A DNA stretch of 64,000 nt from Jejudonia soesokkakensis (GCF_042664795.1 NZ_JBHTBN010000005.1:216170-280169); one strand, 5' to 3'; positions 1 through 9,865 are shown, counted from the first letter of the stretch. Numbers and translations are program-made. Notes: a model not told the origin generated them from the sequence alone.

Positions 1-623
1 ATTTTGAATTTGTTCCTTTTAAACCAGATTATATTAATGAAGACGGATCGCTTAAACAGGATGCTCCAGTAATTTCTATTGCTGAAGTTGAAAAAGACCA
101 AGATTATGTATTGGTTATGAGTACAGTTTCTGGAGCCTGGCGCTATCTAATTGGCGATACCATTGCATTTACCGACGTAGAAAAAGCCGAAATTAAAATT
201 ACAGGAAGAACCAAATTCTTTTTAAATGTGGTTGGTTCGCAGCTTTCAGTAAATAAAATGGATGTGGCTTTGCGTGAATTGGAACAGGAATTCGATATTG
301 AAATCCCAGAATTTACATTGGCTGCAGTTAAAATAAAAGATGATTTTTACCATCATTGGTATTTAGGAACTGAAGGTGCTATTGACGAAGAAACCCTCGC
401 TGAAGCGCTTGACAACGCTTTGAAATCGGCAAATAAAAATTATAAAGTAGCACGTAGCAAAGCGCTAAAAGGTGTTAAAGTTACAGTTGTTTCTCCTTCT
501 GTTTTTCATGAATGGAGTGGAAAGAATAAGAAAAAAGGAGGACAAGTTAAAATGGAGCGGGTAATGAAGGAAGAGAAGTTTAAAGAGTGGGAAGCATTTG
601 TAAAAGAATTAAAAAATGAGTAG
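1..623 (+). CDS. GH3 family acyl-adenylate-forming protein, C-terminal part (5' truncated by window edge)
   Basis: The reading frame is open from base 3 and ends in TAG at 621-623, so only about the last 206 residues are present. The segment GRTKFFLNVVGSQLSVNK followed by a small alpha/beta C-terminal domain (roughly ALRELEQEFDIEIPEFTLAA onward) matches the C-terminal half of bacterial GH3 'auxin-responsive promoter' proteins, which belong to the adenylate-forming ANL superfamily. The N-terminal nucleotide-binding part lies before the window. Plant GH3 enzymes conjugate amino acids to acyl acids; the substrate of the flavobacterial members is not known, so only the fold class is claimed. It converges on the next gene with a 23-base gap and no visible hairpin terminator. 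Confidence 0.8.
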   Translation, partial: FEFVPFKPDYINEDGSLKQDAPVISIAEVEKDQDYVLVMSTVSGAWRYLIGDTIAFTDVEKAEIKITGRTKFFLNVVGSQLSVNKMDVALRELEQEFDIEIPEFTLAAVKIKDDFYHHWYLGTEGAIDEETLAEALDNALKSANKNYKVARSKALKGVKVTVVSPSVFHEWSGKNKKKGGQVKMERVMKEEKFKEWEAFVKELKNE

Positions 624-646
624 GGTAGAAATACGCTTTGCTTTTT

Positions 647-1213
647 TTAATTGTGTTCATTGATGAGATGCATCACTTCTTCAGGTGACATATATAATTT
701 TCGAAGCTTGGCTTTGTATCGTTCTGAAATGGAAGCGTGATCTAAAATAAAATTTTTTGTTTTTAAAATATATTCACCCATTCCGTGAAGAATTGCAAAA
801 GTATCGGCTGCACGTTCAACTTCCTGAATATGCGCATGCGAAAACAAATACTTTGCGCCAAAAATAAGCATCCCAAAAGCAGATCTATTCCTATAGTCCA
901 TTACATGACCCAGCTCGTGACCCAACCAGCCAATCATTACGTCACTTGGGATCTCATCAATGGATAGCTCTTCCTTATCAATTTGAATTTTCCGACTTAT
1001 TAATATAATATACGCTCTATTGTCACGAGAACCAAAAAAACTTCCCCAGGTAGGTTGCGCCTGCATCGTCGATTTCTTAATGTTATCCTTAAACTGAAAC
1101 GTAATTTTACAATCTGCCAATTCTGGGAAATAAGAAAGGGCTTTTAGTGCTTCTTTCTGTATGGACTTCGGAATGATTTTCGTTTCAATATTGCTGGATC
1201 TGGTAGATATCAT
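647..1213 (-). CDS. Small HExxH zinc-peptidase-like protein of unknown function
   Basis: 188 residues, ATG start. The segment GWLGHELGHVMDYRNR contains an HELGH zinc-binding motif, and about 35 residues later EVERAADTFAILHGMGEY supplies a plausible third ligand (Glu, with an adjacent Asp), the layout of gluzincin peptidases. There is no signal peptide and no convincing membrane helix apart from a short hydrophobic patch (GMLIFGAKYLF), so it is probably cytoplasmic. I do not recognise a named family. It is transcribed away from uvrB's 3' end in the same direction, 59 bases downstream, and could be its operon partner. Metal-dependent hydrolase activity is inferred from the motif only. Confidence 0.6.
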   Translation of the reverse strand: MISTRSSNIETKIIPKSIQKEALKALSYFPELADCKITFQFKDNIKKSTMQAQPTWGSFFGSRDNRAYIILISRKIQIDKEELSIDEIPSDVMIGWLGHELGHVMDYRNRSAFGMLIFGAKYLFSHAHIQEVERAADTFAILHGMGEYILKTKNFILDHASISERYKAKLRKLYMSPEEVMHLINEHN

Positions 1214-1272
1214 AGAAAATCAAAATACAAAAATTGAGTTTTAATTCTGTTAAGGCGATGATAAAAGATAGC

Positions 1273-3276
1273 CTATTGTACAGTTTCCAGATCTTTCTGA
1301 AGCATTTTAATTTTATCACGTAATTTCGCTGCCATCATAAAGTCTAATTCCATAGCAGACTTTTCCATCGCTTTCCGAGTATCACGAATACGCTTTTCAA
1401 TTTGCGCTTTTGTCAAATATTCTGGTTCTGTTGGTTCGGCCGCAAGACTTTCCGCAGTTTCAAAAGTGTATGCTTGTGCTTTTGATTTTGTAAGCGCATT
1501 GTCAAAAGATTTTTTAATGGCAGTAGGAGTAATATTGTTTTCTTTGTTATATGCAATTTGCTTGGCGCGTCTGTACTCAGTACCATCAATCGTTTCCTGC
1601 ATGCTTTTGGTGATTTTATCGGCATACATTATTGCTTTTCCATTCAGGTTACGAGCGGCACGACCTACAGTCTGAGTTAATGATCTGTTACTACGTAAAA
1701 ATCCTTCTTTGTCGGCATCCAAAATAGCCACTAATGAAACTTCAGGCAGATCCAGCCCCTCACGTAATAGGTTAACACCAACGAGCACATCAAATAATCC
1801 TAATCGCAGATCTTGCATGATTTCTACACGCTCCAAGGTATCAACATCACTGTGAATATAGCGGCAGCGTACTTGTACACGAGTTAAGTATTTAACTAAT
1901 TCTTCCGCCATGCGTTTTGTCAAGGTGGTCACTAAAACGCGCTCATCTTTTTCAATCCGTTGCTGCATTTCCTCCAGTAAATCATCTATCTGATTCAAAC
2001 TTGGACGTACTTCAATTGGAGGATCCAATAATCCTGTAGGTCGTATAATTTGCTCTACATAGACACCGCCACTTTTTTCCAATTCATAATCGGCGGGAGT
2101 TGCGCTCACATAGATCACTTGATTTTGCATCGCTTCAAATTCTTCAAATTTTAAAGGCCTATTGTCCATGGCCGCCGGTAATCTAAAACCGTATTCCACC
2201 AGATTTTCCTTTCGGGATCTGTCACCACCATACATTGCACCCACTTGCGGAATGGATACATGACTTTCATCTACGATCATTAAATAATCATCTGGGAAAA
2301 AGTCCAGCAGACAGAAAGGTCTGGTGCCGGGTAATCTTCCGTCGAGATAGCGAGAATAATTTTCAATTCCGCTGCAATAGCCTAATTCACGGATCATTTC
2401 CAGATCAAATTCAGTACGTTCATGCAGGCGCTTTGCTTCGAGGTGTTTTCCTATTTCTTTAAAGTAGTCTACCTGTTTTACCAAATCCGTCTGTATCTCC
2501 TTAATGGCTCCTTGTAAAACATCTGGCGAAGTCACAAACATATTGGCCGGATAGATATTCAGACGGTCATATTTTTCTACTACTTCATTGTTTTGCGGAT
2601 TAAATGCCTCAATTTCTTCAATCTCATCTCCAAAAAAGTGAATTCGGAACGCGTTATCAGCATATCCAGGAAACACATCTACCGTATCTCCTTTTATTCT
2701 GAAACGTCCGTGACTAAATTCAGCTTCAGTCCGTGCATACAATGCCTGCACCAATTGATGAAGCAGTTTTGTTCGAGCAATGATTTGTCCTTTTTGAAGT
2801 GAGATTACATTCTTCTGAAACTCTACAGGATTTCCAATACCATACAAACAGGAAACTGAAGCTACCACTAGTACATCACGCCTCCCCGAAAGTAAAGAAG
2901 AAGTCGTACTCAGTCGCATTTTTTCAATCTCTTCATTAATAGAAAGATCTTTTTCTATGTAGGTTCCGCTGGAAGGAATAAATGCTTCTGGCTGGTAATA
3001 ATCATAATAGGAAACAAAATATTCAACCGCATTATCTGGAAATAGGTTTTTAAACTCAGAATACAATTGAGCAGCTAATGTTTTATTGTGGGCTAATACC
3101 AAAGTCGGTTTCTGAACATGCTCCACCACATTGGCCACGGTAAAAGTTTTACCACTTCCGGTTACTCCAAGGAGAGTCTGGAATTTTTCTGAAGCTTCAA
3201 TCCCTTCCACCAATGATTTGATAGCGGTTGGCTGATCTCCGGTAGGTTTAAAATCTGATTTAATTTTGAATTTCAT
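1273..3276 (-). CDS. uvrB: Excinuclease ABC subunit B (UvrB)
   Basis: Cytoplasmic DNA-damage recognition helicase of nucleotide excision repair, loaded onto DNA by UvrA and partner of the UvrC nuclease. From the start MKFKIKSDF the product is 667 residues, the usual UvrB length. Visible elements: Walker A GVTGSGKT at residues 37-44; the beta-hairpin segment FVSYYDYYQPEAF used to probe the damaged strand; the Walker B-like MIVDESH; helicase motif VNLLREGLDLPE; and a C-terminal UVR domain (KAMEKSAMELDFMMAAKLRD). The frame stays open to an ATG 28 codons upstream (3360), but that extension is unlike UvrB. A TATCTTTG element on this strand at 3291-3284 would place the transcript start almost at the chosen ATG, supporting the shorter start. 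Confidence 0.97.
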   Translation of the reverse strand: MKFKIKSDFKPTGDQPTAIKSLVEGIEASEKFQTLLGVTGSGKTFTVANVVEHVQKPTLVLAHNKTLAAQLYSEFKNLFPDNAVEYFVSYYDYYQPEAFIPSSGTYIEKDLSINEEIEKMRLSTTSSLLSGRRDVLVVASVSCLYGIGNPVEFQKNVISLQKGQIIARTKLLHQLVQALYARTEAEFSHGRFRIKGDTVDVFPGYADNAFRIHFFGDEIEEIEAFNPQNNEVVEKYDRLNIYPANMFVTSPDVLQGAIKEIQTDLVKQVDYFKEIGKHLEAKRLHERTEFDLEMIRELGYCSGIENYSRYLDGRLPGTRPFCLLDFFPDDYLMIVDESHVSIPQVGAMYGGDRSRKENLVEYGFRLPAAMDNRPLKFEEFEAMQNQVIYVSATPADYELEKSGGVYVEQIIRPTGLLDPPIEVRPSLNQIDDLLEEMQQRIEKDERVLVTTLTKRMAEELVKYLTRVQVRCRYIHSDVDTLERVEIMQDLRLGLFDVLVGVNLLREGLDLPEVSLVAILDADKEGFLRSNRSLTQTVGRAARNLNGKAIMYADKITKSMQETIDGTEYRRAKQIAYNKENNITPTAIKKSFDNALTKSKAQAYTFETAESLAAEPTEPEYLTKAQIEKRIRDTRKAMEKSAMELDFMMAAKLRDKIKMLQKDLETVQ

Positions 3277-3283
3277 AGACAAG

Positions 3284-3291
3284 CAAAGATA
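3284..3291 (-). promoter_or_regulatory. Bacteroidota -7 element upstream of uvrB
   Basis: Reverse complement reads TATCTTTG, a perfect match to TAnnTTTG, with only seven bases between it and the uvrB ATG. This implies a nearly leaderless transcript. No clear TTG at the -33 distance was seen. Confidence 0.5.
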
Positions 3292-3417
3292 CAAAAAGGA
3301 AGCAGCATTTTTGACTCTTGGGGAGCTGTTAAAGTTGCGTAAAATAACTCCAAAGACCATGTTAAGGGGAATTCAAAATAAAGTAACAAACACTATCTTT
3401 AATAAAATTTAAAGATT

Positions 3418-3660
3418 ATGACTAAGAAAACACCCATGCTTGATAAAGACAAAAAAAACGAGCAGCAAATTGAAAATCAGGATTATCCGGGAGAACCAAA
3501 TTCAGCTCCAAATAGTAAAAAATCATCAAACGAAAGTCCTTCAAAAGAAAATCCAAAAAAAGTACCCGAATCGAATGATAGAGCAGGATATGGTGAAAAA
3601 GTTAAAAGGAGTGATAAAGACCTTCCTAAGATCAACGAGGATAGCACAGAAGAGGAATAA
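3418..3660 (+). CDS. Short charged, probably disordered protein
   Basis: 80 residues, dominated by Lys, Glu, Asn, Ser and Pro, with no hydrophobic core, no signal peptide and no recognisable motif, so it is likely intrinsically disordered. A TATCTTTA box lies 16 bases before the ATG (3394-3401), a plausible promoter, and supports the idea that the frame is real. It ends two bases before the stop of the large secreted protein on the other strand. Small low-complexity proteins of this kind are common in Flavobacteriaceae, usually without a known function. An overlapping alternative frame (3440-3679) is less convincing because it has no promoter or start signal of its own. Confidence 0.55.
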   Translation: MTKKTPMLDKDKKNEQQIENQDYPGEPNSAPNSKKSSNESPSKENPKKVPESNDRAGYGEKVKRSDKDLPKINEDSTEEE

Positions 3661-3662
3661 AA

Positions 3663-6008
3663 TTATCGCTTCAGTGTAAAGTGACTTTTATAAGTGCCTC
3701 CTTCAAAAAAGTGAGCCACAAACCAATAATCGTTGGATGGTAATGGATTTCCATTATAGGTGCCATCCCATCCAATTGAGGTAGGTGAAATTACTTTTAG
3801 CAATTTTCCGTAGCGATCAAAAATCTCCACTCGCTGAATTTGTAAATTAAAGGTGTTGACACCTACCACCTGCCATGTATCATGAAAACCATCATTATTG
3901 GGTGTCACCACGCGTGGGAAATCTAAAACATATACCGTTTCTGAAACTATTCCGCAGCCATTTTTATCGCGAACAAACACCGTATACACTCCACCCAATA
4001 CATTCTCAAAAGTGTTATTATCCTGATAAAACAAATCAGGATCTAGTGAATATTCGTAATCTCCTGCGCCTTGTGTTGTTACTGTGATAGAGCTTTCATT
4101 ATGGTACTTAGGTGTCACTACAACGTCTATTTGAGCCAACTCAGATTCTACCACATCGATTGTGTTGGTCGCTTCACATGTGTACGTTTCACCATTAATA
4201 ATTTCCGTAAAAAAAGCTGTCACTGTGTAGGTGTCTGGTTCATTAATTTCAATGGTTGCAGTCGTTTCTCCTGTTGACCATTCATAAGTATAATCGTCTG
4301 GATCGCCAATAATATCTGCAGAAAGTGTAATCGTTTCAGGGAAAGTATTTAGGCAATAAAACTGGGTGGATTGGGGCTCAAATTGTGGTGTAGGAACGAC
4401 GTTTAAACTCACTTCTGCAATTCCTTGGCAACCACTCATTCCTTCAATTCGCGCAAAAATTGTTTGCTGTTGTGGAATTTGATTTCTGAAAGTTTCAGAG
4501 ATATTATTTTGTCCATTTCCAGCATCCATATACGATTCATGATAAGTCACAGTAAGGTCAGGCAGAATATCCATTTGTATTTGTGTGGTTACTTCTGAAA
4601 GGTCGAAGGTTGCAAAGTTCATTGCGTCATCCTCAGAGCATTCTACAAGGGTATAAGGAGCAAAGGTATTGTCTGTTGTCCTTAAAATAACGGAAGCGAT
4701 ATCAAAGCAATTAAAGGGATTGATGACACGAGCATAGACGATTTGATTCACCGTTGGGTTTTCATATTCACTCGGATTTGTAATCGGATCAAAATTAGTT
4801 TCGGCATCCACACGACGTTCAAAAAAGTTCACGATTTGCAACGAGTTGTCATTATTGGTAATAGCTTCAGTAGCATCAAACAAATTAAAAATTGCAAAAC
4901 CGTCTTCAATTTCTTCACATTGAAAAAGTGTTGTATTATTTGTAACGACTGGAGGTGAATATTCAATTAAAATAGTATCTGTAGCAAGACAACCCATTCC
5001 ATAGTCAATTTCAACAGTATAGTTACCTGGCATACTAACATCCAGTGTCGCCATCATTTCTGAAGGTAATAAAACTCCATCCTTAAACCATCTGTAACCG
5101 TTAGGAACAGAATTAGGAGGTGTCGCATCCAGCGTAATCATTTCCTGATCACATAAAGGGGTGTTGGTGACGAAGCTTCGGTCGTTTCCTAAATCGGCAC
5201 TGATCGTAAAACTACTTCCTTCCAAGAATACAGCCGAGTCAAATCTGAAATTTTCTTCATCTGCCAATACCAGCTTTATATGGTACGGCTGGTTGGGAAT
5301 TACGGGACTTTCCGCAGCTAGAATGGTCGTTTGTCCGTTAAAATTAATAGGAGCATTTGCATCGTTAAAGCTTCCAAAGTAGGTTTCGTTAATCGCTGGA
5401 CAGCCACCTGGAATTTCTGGATGTACAGTGGTTACCAATACAGGTGTGGTGGTGTCTGGAATTAATGCAATATTTTCGTAAGTGCCACCACTAGCAGGTC
5501 TAATTAAGAACGCAAATGCATCACTAAATCGACAGGTGTTAGGGTTGCCCTCTTGATATTCTTCACTGGCAAAAATATAGCGAAACCTAATATTATCTGC
5601 ATTAGGAGTAAAATCGAATTCGATAATGGTAGCATTGGTTGTATTGCTTATTTGCAGAGCCATCTCGAGATCTATGTCTCCTGTCCAGTTTGGAGCATCA
5701 TCATCACTCAAGGTCGCATTGGGGCCCGGGACATTTTGTAGCTTTCCGGTGCTTAATACCAATCCTTCCTGAAACGGGAAACTACTTCCGCCAGCATTAA
5801 AATATCCATAGCTAAGATTGCCGTCTGCAAATTGGCCTCCTACGACATTCGTAACCTGTATATCTGAAATACAACCACTGTTTATAAGCACATCCTCAAT
5901 AAGTTGCTGGGGTGTAAAATTGGTGTTTACTTGAATGTTTTGTGCAGAAACAGTACTGAAGAGACTCAGTAAAAAAATTAAAATAATATAAAGTGGGAAA
6001 CCTTTCAA
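3663..6008 (-). CDS. Secreted choice-of-anchor L protein with T9SS type B sorting domain
   Basis: 781 residues, large surface or secreted protein. A signal peptide (hydrophobic run then SAQ at about residue 23) is followed by a choice-of-anchor L domain (about 30-270, with FRYIFASEEYQEG and the DSAVFLEG end), an Ig/PKD-like domain containing YRWFKDGVLL (about 283-350), two copies of a C...F.L...NPI..P...N...Q..YAR module (about 361-445 and 453-538), further beta-sandwich repeats, and a C-terminal gliding-motility-associated CHU_C domain beginning VTPNNDGFHDTW (about 697-781), the type B signal for the type IX secretion system. The only start that keeps the signal peptide is a TTG at 6008; no in-frame ATG is near. 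Its exact role (adhesion, matrix) is inferred. The second large type B protein at 7363-9810 lies nearby. Confidence 0.88.
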   Translation of the reverse strand: MKGFPLYIILIFLLSLFSTVSAQNIQVNTNFTPQQLIEDVLINSGCISDIQVTNVVGGQFADGNLSYGYFNAGGSSFPFQEGLVLSTGKLQNVPGPNATLSDDDAPNWTGDIDLEMALQISNTTNATIIEFDFTPNADNIRFRYIFASEEYQEGNPNTCRFSDAFAFLIRPASGGTYENIALIPDTTTPVLVTTVHPEIPGGCPAINETYFGSFNDANAPINFNGQTTILAAESPVIPNQPYHIKLVLADEENFRFDSAVFLEGSSFTISADLGNDRSFVTNTPLCDQEMITLDATPPNSVPNGYRWFKDGVLLPSEMMATLDVSMPGNYTVEIDYGMGCLATDTILIEYSPPVVTNNTTLFQCEEIEDGFAIFNLFDATEAITNNDNSLQIVNFFERRVDAETNFDPITNPSEYENPTVNQIVYARVINPFNCFDIASVILRTTDNTFAPYTLVECSEDDAMNFATFDLSEVTTQIQMDILPDLTVTYHESYMDAGNGQNNISETFRNQIPQQQTIFARIEGMSGCQGIAEVSLNVVPTPQFEPQSTQFYCLNTFPETITLSADIIGDPDDYTYEWSTGETTATIEINEPDTYTVTAFFTEIINGETYTCEATNTIDVVESELAQIDVVVTPKYHNESSITVTTQGAGDYEYSLDPDLFYQDNNTFENVLGGVYTVFVRDKNGCGIVSETVYVLDFPRVVTPNNDGFHDTWQVVGVNTFNLQIQRVEIFDRYGKLLKVISPTSIGWDGTYNGNPLPSNDYWFVAHFFEGGTYKSHFTLKR

Positions 6009-6090
6009 TCTTCTAAATTCAATAGCTCGGCAAAACTATCAAAACCTTCTTGGAAATCTAATGAGTTTAACAAAAATTAATAGGTTTAAT

Positions 6091-6405
6091 TTAACTAGCC
6101 CAGTATTTAAATGAAAAGAAAAATAACAATGCTAGTACAAGTCCTAACATGATTCCAAAAAAGATACTTACTAATAGTTTTCCTTTAAAATGTGCTTTTT
6201 TAAAAAACAGCCCATATACGAGATATTGGCACAAAAAAATGAAAGTTCCATAAATAAGAAGTGCGATGATACTCCCAGGATCTTTTAAAAAATTAAAGTT
6301 GTAATAACCTTCATCTATAAAACCTAAAAGCAAAGCAAACACTATAGCACTTGCTAGTAATGATAGTAGGTTCTTTGTATCTTTTGTCCGATTGGTGGTT
6401 GTCAT
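6091..6405 (-). CDS. Small integral membrane protein, function unknown
   Basis: 104 residues from the ATG giving MTTTNRTKDTKN; an upstream in-frame ATG (6495) would overlap the preceding gene and adds a non-homologous-looking 30-residue leader. Three hydrophobic helices are visible: LLSLLASAIVFALLLGFID, SIIALLIYGTFIFLCQYLVY and LLVSIFFGIMLGLVLALLFFF. The N-terminus is polar and the loop between helices 2 and 3 is basic (FFKKAHFKGK). No family recognised. It follows the secreted protein gene (6452-7303) by 46 bases on the same strand, so co-transcription is possible. Confidence 0.6.
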   Translation of the reverse strand: MTTTNRTKDTKNLLSLLASAIVFALLLGFIDEGYYNFNFLKDPGSIIALLIYGTFIFLCQYLVYGLFFKKAHFKGKLLVSIFFGIMLGLVLALLFFFSFKYWAS

Positions 6406-6451
6406 ACTTAATTGTTTATGAAAAGATACCCTTGTGAAGAGAGGTTGCGTA

Positions 6452-7303
6452 TTATGTTTTCCGAATAAGTCTTTTGTTGATTTTGACCCTGTCATTAATG
6501 ATTAATTTCACAAAATATAAATCTTCGGGAAAGTCTGAAGCATCAAATTGAAAGTCAAAATTATGTTCCCCGGCTTTTTTCTGTGATTCTTGGAATAATT
6601 CTCTTACCACTACATTTTTATCATTGAAAATTGCGATACTTACAGACGAAGGCTGTGAAAAGTAATAGGTGAAAGTGCCACCCATAGTTCTCTTAGGCTT
6701 ATCTGTAGCAGGTATACTTCTAATTTTTTCTTGAGTAGAAACACCCAGAACTTCTCTAGTAAAACTTTGAAAATGAGTGCCTGTATTATTTTCATCATCC
6801 AAACTATAAATATCTTCGACAGAGTGATTATCTGTAATTGCCCATATTGCATGTTGGGCTATGCTATTAAAGCTTTTGGTCTGTTCAATTTCCTGAGTAA
6901 GTTTTAATAAATTTCCTGAAGCAACTTTGCCCGCCGAATAGGTATCTTCATCTCTAGGAGCTCTGTTATTTGATTGAACACACATTCCTTGAATTGCCTT
7001 AGTCACAGGAGTATTTGTAACGATAAGGTCATTGGCTTCTGTGGTAATAATATCTTGCACTTCTGGATCTGTTGAAACAAATAGTTGTCCATTTGGAATG
7101 GTAATATTAATTTTCTTGGAAGTCAGATTTGTAACCGTAATCGAAAGTGGTTCAAAATAGTGCGTGCTTTCAGGTGTTTTTTTTACTTCTACTGTGACCA
7201 TGCCTTTGTTGATTGCTTCGGAAAGTTCATAAGTCGGTGTGTTGTGAATAGGTGGATGAGCGCATAGAAATACCAAAGCACATACTGTTGCTAGAAGTTT
7301 CAT
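6452..7303 (-). CDS. Secreted protein with C-terminal T9SS-type-A-like beta domain
   Basis: 283 residues from ATG 7303; a TTG two codons upstream is less likely. A short signal peptide (KLLATVCALVFLCAHPP) points to export. The middle contains no catalytic motif I recognise. The last 75 residues (FTYYFSQPSSVSIAIFNDKN through EDLYFVKLIINDRV to the basic end KRLIRK) have the alternating pattern of FlgD-like or Por-secretion (type A) C-terminal domains, so secretion through the T9SS is plausible but not certain. It lies between two large T9SS type B protein genes on the same strand. Function unknown. Confidence 0.6.
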   Translation of the reverse strand: MKLLATVCALVFLCAHPPIHNTPTYELSEAINKGMVTVEVKKTPESTHYFEPLSITVTNLTSKKINITIPNGQLFVSTDPEVQDIITTEANDLIVTNTPVTKAIQGMCVQSNNRAPRDEDTYSAGKVASGNLLKLTQEIEQTKSFNSIAQHAIWAITDNHSVEDIYSLDDENNTGTHFQSFTREVLGVSTQEKIRSIPATDKPKRTMGGTFTYYFSQPSSVSIAIFNDKNVVVRELFQESQKKAGEHNFDFQFDASDFPEDLYFVKLIINDRVKINKRLIRKT

Positions 7304-7362
7304 ATTCAAAATTTAAAGTGGTTACTTTAAAAACGTAAACTCCTTAGTAATAGTGTGTATTC

Positions 7363-9810
7363 TTAGTAATTTATATACACAAACCCTACATAGGCTTCCG
7401 TAAATTGCGGGTCATTTAACACCAACACATAATAATACGTACCCACAGGAACTAGGCCTTCGCCATGCAATAATCCGGTATTAGGAACTCCGTTCCAGAA
7501 GCCTTCCTCATTTCCACCTTCGTATAATAAGTTTCCTTTCCGACTGTAAATTTTTAAATTGAAATCTGTAAATACATTGAGCAATCCAGAGATCTCAAAT
7601 TCGTCATTGATAGTATCATTATTAGGCGAAAATCCTTCAGGAATAAATGGCGGACAATTTTCTGTGGTAATCTGAAATGCACTTGTGTCAAAACAGATTT
7701 CGTTTTCCAGACGTACATAAATCGTTTGTGGGTCACTGGTGTTTGTAAATTGTCCCGGGTCTAAAATCGGATTTGAATTTGTGTTGGCATCTTCTTCAGA
7801 AAGGAAATACGTAATTGTGTCTCCAGCAGATGTAGCTATTTCATCGTCTTGTTCGGTTAAATCAAAAGTGGCTGTATCAAAGCCTTCGTCACATTCGGTC
7901 AATAATGGTATCATACCTATTGGGGGAATACTCATAAATGCTTCAGAAACCTGAAAGGTGTTATTGAATTCGTTTAATTCTTCCACAATGCCCATTCCAA
8001 ATCCGGTATCGTCCACAACAACCAGTAACGTAAAATTGTCGGGTACTGTAGGCGCTAACGTAATTTCAATACTGCCATTTTCAGAAGCACCAATAGCAAT
8101 TTCAGATTGGGTCTGTGATTGTGCGACTAGCGTTCCATTCACATAAAAAGCAATGGGAGTTCCTGCAGGTAATGCTAGCGTTCCTAGTGAGTTAAAAACA
8201 ATGTAATTTACAGTAAGATCCCGCTCTCTGCAGGCGTTGAGGTTATTTGTAATTTCAATGGTAGCATCGGGTAGTGGGCAAATAATAACCTCTACTGTGA
8301 AGCTATCGATGACGAAGCAGTCCGGATTTGAAACCCGAATAAATAGGGTTTGAGGATTCTGTGTATTCTCAAAAGCTTCGGGGGTAGTAATCGGATTCAT
8401 ACCATTTTGCGCATCACTTTCCGAAGTATAATATGAAAGTATATTTACAGGATCAATCTGCAGTGTGGCTTCCGTAAGATTAAAAAATTCGGTACCAACA
8501 GCATCACAAACTTCCAAATTTTGAAGTCCGATAACCTCAGGAAAAACCAACAAATGAAAATCAACCCTAGTTTCATTATTGAGTTCATTCAATTCCAAAA
8601 CAGTGCTGTTGCCGTTTCCATCGTCATCAACAGCAGCAGTAAGAGTAAAATCAGCTGGAATCGCTGGAGGAATAGAAACATTGATGCTTCCGCTTTCTTG
8701 TTCGTTAATCGCAAGCTCTTGCGTAGTTATAGCTTGTCCTACAAGTGTATTGTTTGCATAAAAGGCAATGGGTATATTGGCAGGAAGTACATCTGTACTA
8801 TTTATATTGAGAACAGTATAGTCTAGGAGAATGTCTCTATTTCCACACTCGGTCCCTCCTTGAGCAGTATCTATAGTAATGGTAGCATCTGGCAGTTCTA
8901 CATTTAAAACAGTAATTATTTGGTTGATCATTACCAGATCCTGATTCGAAGTAAGTTCGATCACCGCACTGGTATCTCCCGGCTGAATATTGTTTTCAAT
9001 ACTATAAAAATCGATATCCATATTATACAACTCGTTCGAGTTTGTAAAACTATTAGTGCCGTTAAAAGCATTATTGGCAGGATTTAGAGGATCGTTACTC
9101 AAAATGCTTCCGTTAATGCGAAGTGTTTCGTTATTGGCAATAGTTGCATCACCTTCCCAGGCCAGAAATCCTATTTTTGCCCCTGCATTGTCAAGTACAT
9201 TAAGATTTTCAAGAGTAATTGCTATGGCAGGATTGCTGCTAAAAACTGTCTCTAATCCTTCAAAAATGTTGATTTGATTGAGCGGTAGTGTCTCGTCCTC
9301 GTAAACAACAGTAACTGCCCAGCCTCCATAATTGGTAGCGCTTCCTCCATTGCTTTGACAAAAAGGTTGTATGGCTTCAAGTAAGTCTAATTCTGAAAGG
9401 GTATAGGTACCATTTCCATTAGATGCTAAAAAAGAGGTAATGTCTGCCTGTGCAGCAAAAAAATCATAGCTAACTCCATTGTTTGCCGTATAAGAAAATG
9501 CAAATTCACGTTCTGATGTAATAGGCGTTCCGTTAAGTGCTACTTCAAAATCTCCAGTGCCAGAACCCGACCAATACAAATAAGCTGCAATTACTTGCTG
9601 ATTGTTTTCTAGAGTAAACGCAGCACTACTTTGCGAGAGGATTTCACAATTTCCGCCCTGACCTCCATTTTCTTCAGGATTTAAAGTGTTTCCGAAGGAA
9701 AGATAGTCATAACGACCATTGAGTTGTCTAAATAGTTCAACATCTTGAGCTACACAAAGATTTGCGTAAAGAAATAAAAGAAGTCCAATACAGGTATGAA
9801 TGCGTGGCAT
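7363..9810 (-). CDS. Large secreted protein, duplicated CARDB-like modules and T9SS type B sorting domain
   Basis: 815 residues. Signal peptide ends at about residue 21 (LCVAQ). Residues 22-305 form an N-terminal surface domain (AAYLYWSGSG, YGGWAVTVVYED, AKIGFLAWEGD) of the kind found before DUF11/CARDB repeats. Residues 306-511 and 513-720 are a tandem duplication of about 207 residues: each has a CARDB-like domain (PDATI.I..., AFY.N.TLV.Q, ELNE.NN) followed by a C...F.LTE...NPI..P..F.NT..PQT...R...CF module. The C-terminal CHU_C domain starts at about FIPEGFSPNNDT (721-815), the type B signal for T9SS export. The product is probably a cell-surface or released adhesin-like protein; no enzymatic motif is visible. 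Confidence 0.85.
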   Translation of the reverse strand: MPRIHTCIGLLLFLYANLCVAQDVELFRQLNGRYDYLSFGNTLNPEENGGQGGNCEILSQSSAAFTLENNQQVIAAYLYWSGSGTGDFEVALNGTPITSEREFAFSYTANNGVSYDFFAAQADITSFLASNGNGTYTLSELDLLEAIQPFCQSNGGSATNYGGWAVTVVYEDETLPLNQINIFEGLETVFSSNPAIAITLENLNVLDNAGAKIGFLAWEGDATIANNETLRINGSILSNDPLNPANNAFNGTNSFTNSNELYNMDIDFYSIENNIQPGDTSAVIELTSNQDLVMINQIITVLNVELPDATITIDTAQGGTECGNRDILLDYTVLNINSTDVLPANIPIAFYANNTLVGQAITTQELAINEQESGSINVSIPPAIPADFTLTAAVDDDGNGNSTVLELNELNNETRVDFHLLVFPEVIGLQNLEVCDAVGTEFFNLTEATLQIDPVNILSYYTSESDAQNGMNPITTPEAFENTQNPQTLFIRVSNPDCFVIDSFTVEVIICPLPDATIEITNNLNACRERDLTVNYIVFNSLGTLALPAGTPIAFYVNGTLVAQSQTQSEIAIGASENGSIEITLAPTVPDNFTLLVVVDDTGFGMGIVEELNEFNNTFQVSEAFMSIPPIGMIPLLTECDEGFDTATFDLTEQDDEIATSAGDTITYFLSEEDANTNSNPILDPGQFTNTSDPQTIYVRLENEICFDTSAFQITTENCPPFIPEGFSPNNDTINDEFEISGLLNVFTDFNLKIYSRKGNLLYEGGNEEGFWNGVPNTGLLHGEGLVPVGTYYYVLVLNDPQFTEAYVGFVYINY

Positions 9811-9865
9811 TGCAGGGAATTAATATTCTAAATATACAGAATAATTAATTCCTTTTTTGAATTTT

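Noticed and set aside
3276..3360. UvrB extension to the ATG at 3360
   Set aside because: The extra 28 residues do not resemble UvrB, and a -7 promoter element lies between the two ATGs.
8521..8826. 101-residue frame antisense to the large T9SS protein, and other shadow frames such as 14995-15324, 26993-27322, 38945-39244, 44695-45039 and 55399-55917
   Set aside because: Each lies wholly inside a well-supported gene on the other strand or frame, with no independent start signal or family.
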